A stretch of DNA of 64,000 bases from Roseiarcus sp963829505 (GTDB lineage: Bacteria > Pseudomonadota > Alphaproteobacteria > Rhizobiales > Beijerinckiaceae). Of the stretch, positions 1 through 10,743 are shown piece after piece (position 1 is the first letter of the stretch; each line of letters opens with the position of its first letter). The stretch is from NCBI GenBank assembly GCA_963829505.1, contig CAWHIL010000004.1:310001-374000 (forward strand). The letters run 5' to 3'. A program made the translations under genes and the position numbers. The notes under the pieces were generated by a model, which worked only from the letters and a program-made list of their open reading frames with translations, was not told the origin of the DNA and ran no database searches.

Positions 1-1907
1 AGCGCCCGGCAGTTGATCTCGTACCCGAGTTCGCCCACGACCGAGATGCGCGAGACGCGCGCGCGTATGAGGCCAACGTCGACGGCGCCCGCAGCCATGA
101 ACGGCATGGCCGCGTTCGAGACGTCCTGATGGGTGACGCGCTCGAGAAGCGTCCGCGCCTTCGGGCCGGAAATCGAAAAGCCGATCACGTCGTCGGAAAT
201 GTCGCGAACGCTGACGCCGTCGCGGGCGTGGTTGGCGAACCAGCGCATGTGCCAGGCGCGCAGATAGTAGGAGCCCTCGATCCAGAAGGTCCCGTCGCCC
301 CAGTTGATGACGGTCAGGTCTCCCTTGAGCTTTCCCGTCTCGGAGAGCATCGGCGCGAGCTTTGCGCGTCCGGGCTTCGGCAGACGCGCGACCGTCATCC
401 CGTCGAGCCACGCTTCCGCCTCGGGGCCGGTCACCTCGTAGCGCGAGAACGGCGCGATATCGAGAAGCCCGACGCCCTCGCGCACGGCATGGGCCTCGGC
501 CCCGACGATGTCGAAGGCGTTCGAGCGCTTGAGCGTCGGCTTCTCGCTGAATCCGGCCGGGGCGAAATAGAGCGGCGTCTCGAGCCCCCAGGAATTGCCC
601 CACTGGCAGCCCGCGGCCGTCATCGCGTCGTAAGCCGGCGTCGTCTTCAGCGGCCGGCCGGCCGGAAGCTGCTCGTTCGGATAGGTCATGACGAAGCGGC
701 GGGCGTAGAACTCGCCCGTCGTTTGACGGATGTATTCCCGGTTGGAGGCGTGCGGCCCGTAGCGGGCGATGTCGAGGGCGAAGGCGTCCTCGGCCGGCTC
801 GCCGTGAACCATCCATTCGGCCAAGGTCTTGCCCACCCCGCCGCCCTGCAGGAACCCCGCCATCACGCCGCACGCCAGCCAGTAGCCGGGGAGCCCGCGC
901 GACGGGCCGACGAGCGGATTGCCGTCCGGCGAGAAGGTGAAGGCGCCGTTGACCCACTTGCGGATCCCGGCGGTCTGCAGAACCGGGTAGCGGCGGTGGA
1001 CGAGTTCAAGCTCTCCCGCGATGCGGTCGATGTTCTCCTGCAGGAGCTCGACCCCGTAGTCCCACGGGGCGCCGTCCATCGACCAGTGTTGCGGGTTTGT
1101 CTCGTAGATGCCGACCAGCATGCCCTTCTGGTCCTGCCGCATGTAGGTGAAGCCCTCGAGGTCGACCACCATCGGCAGTTCGGCCTTCAGCGCCGCGATT
1201 TCTGGGATCGTCTCGGTGATGAGGTAATGGTGCTCGAGCGGCGAGAGGGGGAGTTCGAGTCCGACCATCCGCCCGACCTGCTTCGCCCAAAGGCCGGCGG
1301 CGTTGACCACATGCTCGGCGTTGACGACGCCCTTTTCGGTGACGAGATCCCAGGTCCGGTCCGGCCTCTGCCTGAGCTCCACGACCCGATTGTGCTCGAT
1401 CACCTCCGCGCCGCGCTTCTTCGCGGCGCCCGCGTAGGCCCAGACCGTGCCCGTCGTGTCGACGTAGCCCTCCCGGTCCGCCCACATGCCGCCGAGCACG
1501 CCCTCGATGTCGATGACGGGGCAGGCGGCCTTGATCTCCTCGGGGGTCATGAGGCGCACGTCCTCGATCCCGATCGCCTGAAAGCGCCTGTAGTTCGCCT
1601 GCAGCCATTCCCACCGTTCGGGCGCCGAGGCGACATGCACGCCTCCCGTCATATGCATGCCGATCGCCTGACCCGATTCCTTCTCGATCTCCTGGAGGAG
1701 GTCGATCGTGTAGGCCTGCAAAATGGCCATGTTCGGATTGGCGTTCAGCGCGTGAAAGCCGCCCGCCGCATGCCAGGACGACCCCGCGGTCAGGACGGAG
1801 CGCTCGATCAGGGCGATGTCGGTCCAGCCCAACTTGGCAAGATGGTAAATGACGGAGGCGCCGACGACGCCCCCTCCGACCACCGCAACCCGATAGTGCG
1901 ACTTCAT
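1..1907 (-). CDS. FAD-dependent dehydrogenase with GcvT-like domain (dimethylglycine/sarcosine dehydrogenase family), 3'-truncated by window edge
   Basis: Reading from 1907 towards 1 gives an uninterrupted frame of about 635 residues that runs off the window. The N-terminus has the FAD-binding Rossmann signature VVGGGVVGASVIYHL, followed by a DAO-type oxidoreductase fold (GSSWHAAGG, VVNAAGLWA, PDGNPLVGP). From about residue 430 it continues into a glycine-cleavage T-protein-like folate-binding region (GVGLLDIAPFSRYEVTGPEAEAWLD). This fusion is typical of dimethylglycine dehydrogenase and sarcosine dehydrogenase, which demethylate N-methylated glycines and pass the one-carbon unit to tetrahydrofolate. 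The ATG at 1907 is preceded by AGGAAA at good spacing. The true substrate cannot be fixed from sequence. The C-terminus of the GcvT part lies outside the window. Confidence 0.85.
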   Translation of the reverse strand, partial: MKSHYRVAVVGGGVVGASVIYHLAKLGWTDIALIERSVLTAGSSWHAAGGFHALNANPNMAILQAYTIDLLQEIEKESGQAIGMHMTGGVHVASAPERWEWLQANYRRFQAIGIEDVRLMTPEEIKAACPVIDIEGVLGGMWADREGYVDTTGTVWAYAGAAKKRGAEVIEHNRVVELRQRPDRTWDLVTEKGVVNAEHVVNAAGLWAKQVGRMVGLELPLSPLEHHYLITETIPEIAALKAELPMVVDLEGFTYMRQDQKGMLVGIYETNPQHWSMDGAPWDYGVELLQENIDRIAGELELVHRRYPVLQTAGIRKWVNGAFTFSPDGNPLVGPSRGLPGYWLACGVMAGFLQGGGVGKTLAEWMVHGEPAEDAFALDIARYGPHASNREYIRQTTGEFYARRFVMTYPNEQLPAGRPLKTTPAYDAMTAAGCQWGNSWGLETPLYFAPAGFSEKPTLKRSNAFDIVGAEAHAVREGVGLLDIAPFSRYEVTGPEAEAWLDGMTVARLPKPGRAKLAPMLSETGKLKGDLTVINWGDGTFWIEGSYYLRAWHMRWFANHARDGVSVRDISDDVIGFSISGPKARTLLERVTHQDVSNAAMPFMAAGAVDVGLIRARVSRISVVGELGYEINCRA

Positions 1908-2380
1908 GCCGTTTCCTGCAAAACATGTGCAGGCGAAAGGCTAACCCGTTGAGGGCTCATGGTCTAGACAGGTGTGTCCATAATGAATCTGTTAAGCGAC
2001 GCTGCGTTTTTGGATCGAGTGTGGCTTTTGTCACCTTGTCGCGCCGCGGGGAATATGGGTAATGGGGAAGATGCCAAGGGTCCCGAGAGGGATAAAAATA
2101 GGCATGAGAGGCGGGCAAAATTGGATCGTGCGACAGGCGATCGGGCGCGATCTGGACGGGTGGCTGGGCCGGGGGGCTTGACGTCCGTTTACGGAGCAGG
2201 ATCGGGGAGAAGCGTCACGCCGGCCCAGCAGGACCGGGAAAACCTAAATTAACAGTGGAAAACACTGTTTTTTAGGAGAATTGGGGCGGCGGTACGGGAA
2301 TCGTTAACGACCTGTTGTCGAATCGTATAATGCGCTGCCAGGAGACGAAGCGTGTACGGGCCTCGGAGCGATAAAGACCG
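1908..2380. other. Divergent intergenic region with a terminator-like hairpin
   Basis: This 473-bp gap separates the minus-strand dehydrogenase from the plus-strand export genes. It must carry promoters for both directions. A 92-codon plus-strand frame (1974-2252, GTG start) has no recognisable content and I do not call it a gene. It ends just upstream of the hairpin annotated at 2251-2273. Confidence 0.5.
2251..2273 (+). terminator. Terminator-like hairpin in the leader of the export genes
   Basis: AACAGTG, a GAAAA loop and CACTGTT form a perfect 7-bp stem followed by a run of T on the plus strand. It lies about 108 bp upstream of the beta-barrel gene, with no confident plus-strand gene before it. 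It could be a leader attenuator, or the end of a small untranslated RNA made from 1908-2250. Confidence 0.5.
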
Positions 2381-3748
2381 ATGATCCGGGGCGCCGCCTT
2401 GACGCTCGCAGCGATTGCGACGCTGGCCGGACTTGGCGCTGCTGCGGCGGACGACCTGTCGCTTCTGAACTGGGCCTCGATCGAGCCGCTTCTACCCGAG
2501 TCGACTGGGATCTTCGCCAATCCGCCGGAGAATTGGAACGACCTGCCGGTACAATTCCATATTGCCGAATCAGTGGGCTACAACAGCAATGTCGGCAATG
2601 CGCCCACTTCGCTCGGGTCGACATACTATAACAACTACAAGCCGATCGGCTCCCTGGTGTCGATGTCCAGCTTCGGAATTTCTTTCACGAGCAATCAGGA
2701 CGCAAACCAGTTCGCGGGCAGTATTTCTGCGGGTATGAATAGGTATCTGCAGGACCCTGGACTGAATAGCATCAACCAGTCGGCGTCAATCAGCGATCAC
2801 TATCAGACTTCGAAGTGCTCGGGAAACTTGAGTCTTTCGGAACAAACCAGCCCGTCGCAGCCGGGACAGCAGATTGGCGTCAACTACATCAATTCAACGA
2901 CGACCATATCTGCCTCAGCCGGCACGAGTTGTACGTTAAACAGCAATTACTCGGCCACGCTTAGCACGGGTCTATCAAACTCGAAGAATTCTGCTTCGTC
3001 CGGGGTGTTGAACGCCAACACGGTCTATAGCCCGACGAACCCTTACTCCAATCCGAATTTGGATCAAACCTCAGACTATCAGTCCGCTTTCATCACAGCC
3101 GGCATCAACTATTCGGTCTCCGAGACAAATACTCTCGGTTTGACCACGACAATGTCCGCCAACAATTACAACAATCGTGGCAGCACGTTGAACGCCTTCG
3201 GCTTGGTCAACAAAATTACCACCGACTCTGTCTCTGCGACATACACGAGAATATTTAGCCCGAACTTTTCGATGTCCGCTCAGCTTGGCATCTTGGGCGC
3301 GGTCAGCAACGACTTCTTCAGTTCCAGGGTGCCGACGGCCTGGCAGCCGCAATATTCCCTCACCGCGCAATGGTCGGCCACCCCAAAGCTCTCCTTCAGC
3401 GCGGCGGTGTCGCGCTCGGCATCGACGCCGACCAGCATCATCAGCAATCTGCAGGTCAGCGAATCGGCCAGCGCGGGCGTCAATTATCAGTGGACGCCGA
3501 AGCTCGCCGTCGGGGCGTCGGTGTCGACGTCCTACAGTTTCGGGACGCTGACGCCTGAGGCGACGGGCCAGGCGTTCGGGTTCTTCGCCTCTGCGCAGCG
3601 GAGCTACTCCGCCGGCGTCCATCTCGGGTACACCATCACGCCGTTTCTTGCGGCGAACCTCAGCTACAGTTACTACAGAACCCTGCAACAATACGCCACG
3701 ACGAACACCAGCGTGATCATGCTGGCCTTAAACTTCAACCCGCACTGA
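2381..3748 (+). CDS. Outer-membrane beta-barrel protein of a polysaccharide-export set
   Basis: 455 residues. Residues 1-22 form a signal peptide ending in an Ala-rich stretch (GLGAAAADD). The rest is low in charge and rich in Ser, Thr, Asn and Tyr, with alternating hydrophobic residues. It ends in a typical barrel C-terminal strand (IMLALNF), fitting an outer-membrane beta-barrel of the kind found next to wza-type genes. The Wza-like gene starts 24 bp downstream on the same strand, so the two are probably co-transcribed. The exact family is not certain. Its role is inferred to be an outer-membrane pore or accessory for exopolysaccharide secretion. AT content and codon use are more relaxed than in neighbouring genes, which fits a fast-evolving surface protein. 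Confidence 0.7.
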   Translation: MIRGAALTLAAIATLAGLGAAAADDLSLLNWASIEPLLPESTGIFANPPENWNDLPVQFHIAESVGYNSNVGNAPTSLGSTYYNNYKPIGSLVSMSSFGISFTSNQDANQFAGSISAGMNRYLQDPGLNSINQSASISDHYQTSKCSGNLSLSEQTSPSQPGQQIGVNYINSTTTISASAGTSCTLNSNYSATLSTGLSNSKNSASSGVLNANTVYSPTNPYSNPNLDQTSDYQSAFITAGINYSVSETNTLGLTTTMSANNYNNRGSTLNAFGLVNKITTDSVSATYTRIFSPNFSMSAQLGILGAVSNDFFSSRVPTAWQPQYSLTAQWSATPKLSFSAAVSRSASTPTSIISNLQVSESASAGVNYQWTPKLAVGASVSTSYSFGTLTPEATGQAFGFFASAQRSYSAGVHLGYTITPFLAANLSYSYYRTLQQYATTNTSVIMLALNFNPH

Positions 3749-3772
3749 GCAACTGGGACTTGGAGCGCGACG

Positions 3773-4582
3773 ATGCGAACAATGCTGAAAAAGAATTCGA
3801 TTTGGATGGCCTGCGTCGCAGCGTTGGCGTTCGCAACCGCGTCGACCGGGCCCGCCGCCGCTGAAGGCGGGCGGGTGCTCGAAAAGTCCGACGTCGTGAC
3901 GATCAAGGTGGTGAGCCAGCCAGATCTGGACACGACGTCTCGCGTCGAAGTCGACGGCACAATCCAGTTTCCCTATGTCGGCAGGATCAAAGCGGCGGGC
4001 CTGTCGGAGGACGGCCTGGCGCATGCGATCGAACGCCGCCTCGCGTCGCGGCAGATCGTCAACGATCCCCACGTGCTGGTGGAAGTGGCGAACTTCGGAG
4101 CGGAAGTGAGCGTCGCCGGCCAGGTCGGCTCGCCCGGGTTGTACACGATCGATCGAACGACGACGCTTTCGCAGATCCTGGCGCGCGCTGGGGGCGTGAG
4201 AGAAACCGGGGCGAGCGTCCTGCTGAAGCGACCCGGACCTCACGGCAAGACGATCCAGCGCTTCAACGGGCCGGATCTCATGTCTGGTAAAATCGACGGC
4301 GACCACATTTTCGTCCAGAACGACGACGAAATATTCATCGAGCAGGCGCCCTACTACTACATGTACGGGTGGGTCGGAAAAACCGGCGAGTATCAGTTGA
4401 CCAAGCCGATTACAGTCCAGCAGGCGATCGCAATCGCAGGCGGATTGGGGTCTCTTGGGACGGAGTCGCGCATGACGATCAAACGAAAGCAGGCCGACGG
4501 ACAGACGATGGAAGTTCCTGCCTCGCTTGACGACGATGTTCAGCCTGGCGACATGATCATTGTCAAGGAAAGGCTGTTCTGA
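3773..4582 (+). CDS. Polysaccharide export protein, Wza/KpsD family (Poly_export + SLBB)
   Basis: 269 residues. There is a signal peptide at about 1-30 (hydrophobic core WMACVAALAFATAS). A Poly_export domain at about 35-115 carries the family pattern of DVVTIKV, then a D-G-T-I-x-F-P-Y-V-G turn. One or two SLBB-type beta-grasp modules follow (VSVAGQVGSPGLYTI at about 117-131, and GWVGKTGEYQLTKPITVQQAIAIAGG). Proteins of this family form the periplasmic and outer-membrane channel for capsule or exopolysaccharide export. There is no lipobox cysteine, so it may rely on the neighbouring beta-barrel for outer-membrane insertion. It lies between the barrel gene and a BY-kinase-like ATPase on the same strand. 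Confidence 0.85.
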   Translation: MRTMLKKNSIWMACVAALAFATASTGPAAAEGGRVLEKSDVVTIKVVSQPDLDTTSRVEVDGTIQFPYVGRIKAAGLSEDGLAHAIERRLASRQIVNDPHVLVEVANFGAEVSVAGQVGSPGLYTIDRTTTLSQILARAGGVRETGASVLLKRPGPHGKTIQRFNGPDLMSGKIDGDHIFVQNDDEIFIEQAPYYYMYGWVGKTGEYQLTKPITVQQAIAIAGGLGSLGTESRMTIKRKQADGQTMEVPASLDDDVQPGDMIIVKERLF

Positions 4583-4679
4583 TCCAATAAATGCTCAAGA
4601 CAGGGCATCAGGCAAATTAGGGCAGGCGAAGGATCATCGTTGTCGGCGGACTTTTGGAGCCGCCGGACCCCGTGTCGCA

Positions 4680-5600
4680 ATGCGGCCGTCCATGAAACCG
4701 CGTGAGCAGGTGACCTTGAACTCTAACCGCCAACTGGATCCGGATATGGTCGGGCTGCACGCCAGCATCGATCCGATCGAGCAGCAGATTTTGGCGGCCG
4801 GCAACCTGAGCGAGGCTCAGGTCGAGGCCATCCGCGGCTTTCAGCGCCGAAAGGGCCTGACCTTCGGCGAGGCGGCGATCACGCTCGGGCTTGTTCGACG
4901 CGACAGCCTCTTCCTGGCGCTTTCGAAGCGTTACAATTACCCGGTCTTGAGCTTTGGCGGCGACGAAAGTCGCTTCTCGCGCGAACTCGTCGTCGGGTTT
5001 CAGCCTTTCAGCGCGGAAGCCGAAGCGTTTCGATCCGTTCGTTCGTCGCTCGCCACCGGCGCGCTCTCGCAAGGCAAGAACGCCTTCGCCATAATCGGCG
5101 CGCACGGGGGAGTCGGCGCCACGTACTTCGCCGCCAATCTCGCGCTTTCCTTCGCCCAGATGGCGGTGCCGACCCTGCTGGTCGACGCGAACCTGCGCCG
5201 GCCGAGGCTGGCGTCGCTGTTTGGAGTCGAAGCGAAGACCGAGGGTCTCGTCGAGGCGCTCACCCACGTCGATGGTCACGCCCCGCCGGTCGCGGTCGAC
5301 ATCGTGCCGGGCCTGTCTCTCCTTGTGGCGGGCGCGACCGCGCCGCACCCGCAGGAGCTGCTCAGCTCCAAGGAGTTTCTCAACCTTTCCCAGAACGCGC
5401 AGCGCAATTACGGCGTCGTCATCTACGATACCCCCGCGGCGCTGGAAAACGCGGACGCCTACGTCGTCGCCTCCCGCGTCGGCTCGGCCATCCTGCTCGG
5501 ACGGCGCAACCGAACCAAGGTCGCCGACGTCAAGACCGTCGCCCAGGCGCTGGAAAGCTTCCAGTGCGAAATCGCAGGCACCGTGCTCGGACGCTTTTGA
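4680..5600 (+). CDS. BY-kinase/CpsD-like ATPase of the export operon, P-loop lysine missing
   Basis: 306 residues from the ATG at 4680. The frame stays open upstream to 4560, but that stretch overlaps wza and looks non-coding. Residues 20-90 resemble a small helical MshE-N-like domain. EAFRSVRSSL near residue 115 is the usual lead-in to the kinase domain of bacterial tyrosine autokinases. The P-loop, at about 140-149, is GAHGGVGATY, so the lysine and Ser/Thr of a normal GK[ST] are absent. The Walker A' motif (LVDANLRRPRL) and Walker B-like VVIYDTPAAL are kept. There is no Tyr-rich tail. It probably regulates chain length or export, but catalysis is doubtful. The Tad-locus CpaE shows the same GGxGAT pattern. 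Confidence 0.75.
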   Translation: MRPSMKPREQVTLNSNRQLDPDMVGLHASIDPIEQQILAAGNLSEAQVEAIRGFQRRKGLTFGEAAITLGLVRRDSLFLALSKRYNYPVLSFGGDESRFSRELVVGFQPFSAEAEAFRSVRSSLATGALSQGKNAFAIIGAHGGVGATYFAANLALSFAQMAVPTLLVDANLRRPRLASLFGVEAKTEGLVEALTHVDGHAPPVAVDIVPGLSLLVAGATAPHPQELLSSKEFLNLSQNAQRNYGVVIYDTPAALENADAYVVASRVGSAILLGRRNRTKVADVKTVAQALESFQCEIAGTVLGRF

Positions 5601-5622
5601 AGGACGACGCGTCCGCTCGAAG

Positions 5623-5922
5623 TCAGGCGCGCGCCCCCGATCCGAGCGTCCGCAGGTAATCCCACGAATAGAGCCCGGTCGCATGTCCGTCGTCGAACAC
5701 GATCCGGATGGCATAGTTGCCAATCGGCTCGATGTCGACGATGCGCACGTTCTCCTTGCCGGTCACGATGCGCCTCTCTCCGGGAGAGTGGCCCCTGACC
5801 TCGGCGCTCGGGCTCTCGACCCTTAGCCGCTCCGCCGTGATGCTGACGCTTACGCCGTCGTCGAAAGCGACGTCGAGAGTGCGGCCCTCGTCCTTCGCCA
5901 CGATGTCGGTCGGCCAGGCCAT
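5623..5922 (-). CDS. DUF971 family protein (gamma-butyrobetaine hydroxylase N-terminal-like)
   Basis: 99 residues from the ATG at 5922, preceded by GAGGAACCGCC. It contains the DUF971 signatures: a beta-rich domain, the LRVESPSAEVRGH stretch, DIEPIGNYAIRIVFDDGHATGLYSWDYLR, and a short tail. DUF971 is the stand-alone form of the small N-terminal domain of gamma-butyrobetaine hydroxylase, and it often lies next to Mrp/ApbC, as here. The spacing to the upstream mrp stop is 10 bp, so the two are probably co-transcribed. A link to Fe-S cluster metabolism has been proposed from such pairing; the sequence alone does not prove it. Confidence 0.85.
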   Translation of the reverse strand: MAWPTDIVAKDEGRTLDVAFDDGVSVSITAERLRVESPSAEVRGHSPGERRIVTGKENVRIVDIEPIGNYAIRIVFDDGHATGLYSWDYLRTLGSGARA

Positions 5923-5932
5923 CGGCGGTTCC

Positions 5933-7066
<1,134 letters not shown>

Positions 7067-7238
7067 CGTGTGTTCCCTTGCGCTGTCGCCTCAATAGGCC
7101 AACCGGCCGGACGCGGGAAGGGGAGGCATACGTGACCGAAAGGCCCGAGCGATCCGACTGCTGACCGCGTCTCCGAGGCGGCGAATCCGCGTTCCCTGCG
7201 CATTGCGCCCCAACGGCCCCCTCCCGATCGAAAAAACC

Positions 7239-7254
7239 TGTTTCACGTGAAACA
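7239..7254. promoter_or_regulatory. parS: parS centromere-like site (ParB binding)
   Basis: TGTTTCACGTGAAACA is a perfect 16-bp palindrome identical to the widely conserved chromosomal parS sequence bound by ParB. ParB-parS complexes nucleate origin segregation, and parS sites usually cluster near the replication origin. No parA or parB gene is in the window, so the site acts in trans. Its intergenic position is normal for parS. Confidence 0.9.
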
Positions 7255-7263
7255 CTTAGAGAC

Positions 7264-7351
7264 GATTCGGAACAGGCCGGGTTTTCGTCGGAACAGGGGA
7301 TGTTTACGTCTGTAACAGGGGAGGTTTACAGCTGTAACAGGGAGGTTTTTT
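7264..7351. repeat. Four degenerate tandem repeats of about 21-22 bp beside parS
   Basis: The core AACAGG recurs at 7271, 7292, 7314 and 7336 (periods 21, 22, 22). It is followed each time by a G-rich stretch and then GTTT. The copies differ by several bases. The array starts 10 bp after parS. Function is unknown. Confidence 0.6.
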
Positions 7352-7460
7352 GCGAAACCAATCCTGCGCGGCGGCGGCCGGCAAGTCCGCATGAACGTCC
7401 GCACGAAACGGCTCGGTGGCGCTATGGCCCCGTGCTTCAGGCCTGCTGTACCCCCGTCAT

Positions 7461-7862
7461 TCAATCGTCCCAGTGACAGCACACGGCGGTGCACCATAAG
7501 GGGCTTGGTGATTGCGCAGTCGCGGGGTGTGCCGCGAGCACCATGCAGCGCCACGCTGTCGCTTCCTGCAACGGAGTTTCGTCATACGGCGTGCTCACGA
7601 CCTGCTGCCAGTTTCTTGCATAGTCCGGGTCCGCCCAAACGCCTTCGTACCTGACACCCCCGCTCACTGGCCTGTAGCCCTCCGGGCATTGGGCTTGCGC
7701 GTAGAAGAGCCCCTCGACGGCGTGTCCTTGATAGATGACCGGCGTCCAAGCAGGCCCCGAGGCTGCGGGCGCGCTGGTGCAGCGATGTGCTGCCGACGCG
7801 GCCCCTGAAAAGTTGATCACAACGATGATGGCGAGCGTCGCGGCTTGGAGCAATGTCCTCAC
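7461..7862 (-). CDS. Hypothetical secreted protein
   Basis: 133 residues from the GTG at 7862, which has a strong AGGAGG-type site (CAGGAGGGGGAC) at the right spacing. That choice leaves a clean signal peptide (RTLLQAATLAIIVVINFSGAASA). The mature part is short and Trp/Tyr-rich with about five cysteines (CPEGY, WRCMV, LWCTAVCC), suggesting a small disulfide-bonded periplasmic or secreted protein. I do not recognise a family. It is transcribed alone, towards apbC, with parS between them. Confidence 0.55.
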   Translation of the reverse strand: MRTLLQAATLAIIVVINFSGAASAAHRCTSAPAASGPAWTPVIYQGHAVEGLFYAQAQCPEGYRPVSGGVRYEGVWADPDYARNWQQVVSTPYDETPLQEATAWRCMVLAAHPATAQSPSPLWCTAVCCHWDD

Positions 7863-8080
7863 GTCCCCCTCCTGTCCGATCATTATCGGCCTCACCAATC
7901 GAACGTTACCGGATTTTGCAAGGACTATCTCACACCGGCGCGGCGGCTAGCGCTTCAACGGCGTACCTCACATAGCCAGACATTCGTGAAGCGTGCTGCA
8001 CAGTCGGCTTATGCCGAATTCGGTCCACTGTGTTTGAGGTCTGCCCCCGGGGCGCGTTCGCCCGACGCCCCGTCGTTTCC

Positions 8081-9334
8081 TTATCCGAACCTTTCGGCGC
8101 GGAAGGGCGCCGGGTCGACGAAGGGCGTCGCGCCCGCCATCATTTCGGCCAGCAGCCGGCCGGTGATGGGCCCAAGCGTGAGGCCGAGGTGGTGGTGGCC
8201 GAAATCGAGCCAGAGGCCGGGTTTTCCGGGAAATGGCCCGACGATCGGGCGCATGTCGGGCAGGCAGGGTCGCCGGCCGAGCCACGGCGCCGTCTCCTTC
8301 CGCGCGCCGATCGGAAACATTTCTCGGGCGAAGGGTTCGAGCCGGTCGATATGGGCCGACGAAGCGGGATCGTCGGCGCGCGCGAACTCGGCGCCGGTGG
8401 TGAGCCTGAGCCCCTGCGCCATCGGCGCGACGAGATAGCCTTTTTCGATGTCGAGCACGGGCCGGCTCAAGCCTCCGTTGCCGCGCGCCTCATAGTGCCT
8501 GTGGTAGCCGCGCTTGACGAAAAACGGCAGCCGAAGCCCGAATTTTTTCGCAAGCTCGTTCGACCACGGCCCAAGCGCGATCACGACGTCGTGCGCCGCG
8601 ACCCGCCCCTCGACGGTCGTGACCATCCACCCAGCGGGCGCCTTTTCGAGCGTCATCGCGTCGCCCGTCATCAGGCGGCCGCCCCGCCGGATGAAAAGCG
8701 CCGCATAGGCGCGCGCAAGCCCCTGCGGATCGGGCGTGCTCGTCGGCTCGGGGAAAAAGAAGCCCCCGCGTCCCGCTTCGCCGACATGCGGCTCGAGCGC
8801 CAGAACCCCCTCGCGATCGAGGAAGCGCGCGTTGACGCCATGGACCTTCAGGTCCTCGACGTCGCGGCGCGCCTGATCCTCGCCGCGCGCGGTGCGCCAC
8901 ACTTTCATCCAGCCGGTGGGGCGCAGGAGGTCAAGGGCGCCCGCCGCTTCAGCCAGCATTCGATGTTCGTCCGTCGCGGCGAAAACCAGCGGTTTCATGG
9001 CGGTCGCGGTCTCCTGAACCCGCGAGGAGCGCGAAAACTGGAAGTAGCGCCACAGCGCCTGGGCATTGGCCGGCGCCGCGCCGTAGCGGAAATGGGCGCG
9101 CGGATCGCGGTTGAGCGCGGCGCTGGCGATGTCGGCGAGGCCGCGCGGCAGCGTATAGGGGATCACCGCCTCGCTCTGAATGAGGCCGGCGTTGCCGTAG
9201 CTCGTCTCGGCGCCGGCGTCGCCATGGCGGTCGGCGAGCACGACGCGCCGACCGCGCGCCTGAAGATAAAGCGCCGCCGAGACGCCGACCATGCCGGCGC
9301 CCAGAACGATGACGTCGACGCTCTGCGAGGGCAT
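8081..9334 (-). CDS. D-amino-acid dehydrogenase-like FAD oxidoreductase (DadA/DAO family)
   Basis: 417 residues from the ATG at 9334; a GTG at 9367 is possible but less well placed. The N-terminal Rossmann motif is VIVLGAGMVGVSAALYLQARGRRVVLADR. The DAO-fold body includes ETSYGNAGLIQ, typical of DadA. The C-terminal FAD-contact stretch is WLGRRPCLPDMRPIVGPFPG, followed by LWLDFGHHHLGLTLGP. The family oxidatively deaminates D-amino acids and passes electrons to the respiratory chain. It stands alone, divergent from purB. Substrate range cannot be read from the sequence. Confidence 0.85.
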   Translation of the reverse strand: MPSQSVDVIVLGAGMVGVSAALYLQARGRRVVLADRHGDAGAETSYGNAGLIQSEAVIPYTLPRGLADIASAALNRDPRAHFRYGAAPANAQALWRYFQFSRSSRVQETATAMKPLVFAATDEHRMLAEAAGALDLLRPTGWMKVWRTARGEDQARRDVEDLKVHGVNARFLDREGVLALEPHVGEAGRGGFFFPEPTSTPDPQGLARAYAALFIRRGGRLMTGDAMTLEKAPAGWMVTTVEGRVAAHDVVIALGPWSNELAKKFGLRLPFFVKRGYHRHYEARGNGGLSRPVLDIEKGYLVAPMAQGLRLTTGAEFARADDPASSAHIDRLEPFAREMFPIGARKETAPWLGRRPCLPDMRPIVGPFPGKPGLWLDFGHHHLGLTLGPITGRLLAEMMAGATPFVDPAPFRAERFG

Positions 9335-9434
9335 GGAAAAAACCTCATAGGCCCTGACGGGCTTCACGGCCTCGATTCCCGCCGCGCGTTCCTATAGACC
9401 GCGCGCGAGCCTCCGACAAAATGCGAGCCCGTCG

Positions 9435-10736
<1,302 letters not shown>

Positions 10737-10743
10737 CGGGGGT

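Larger units (their letters stand above)
7067..7460. other. Intergenic region carrying parS and short tandem repeats
   Basis: This 394-bp gap lies upstream of minus-strand apbC. It holds the parS palindrome (7239-7254) and four degenerate copies of a 21-22-bp repeat (about 7264-7351). No coding frame in it looks real. Confidence 0.6.

Noticed and set aside
129..1952. A 607-codon plus-strand reading frame
   Set aside because: It is the antisense shadow of the minus-strand FAD/GcvT dehydrogenase, with Arg/Ala/Gly-rich content and no domain.
1974..2252. A 92-codon plus-strand frame ending at the leader hairpin
   Set aside because: No ribosome site, no family, and composition without coding bias. 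Kept only as a possible untranslated RNA.
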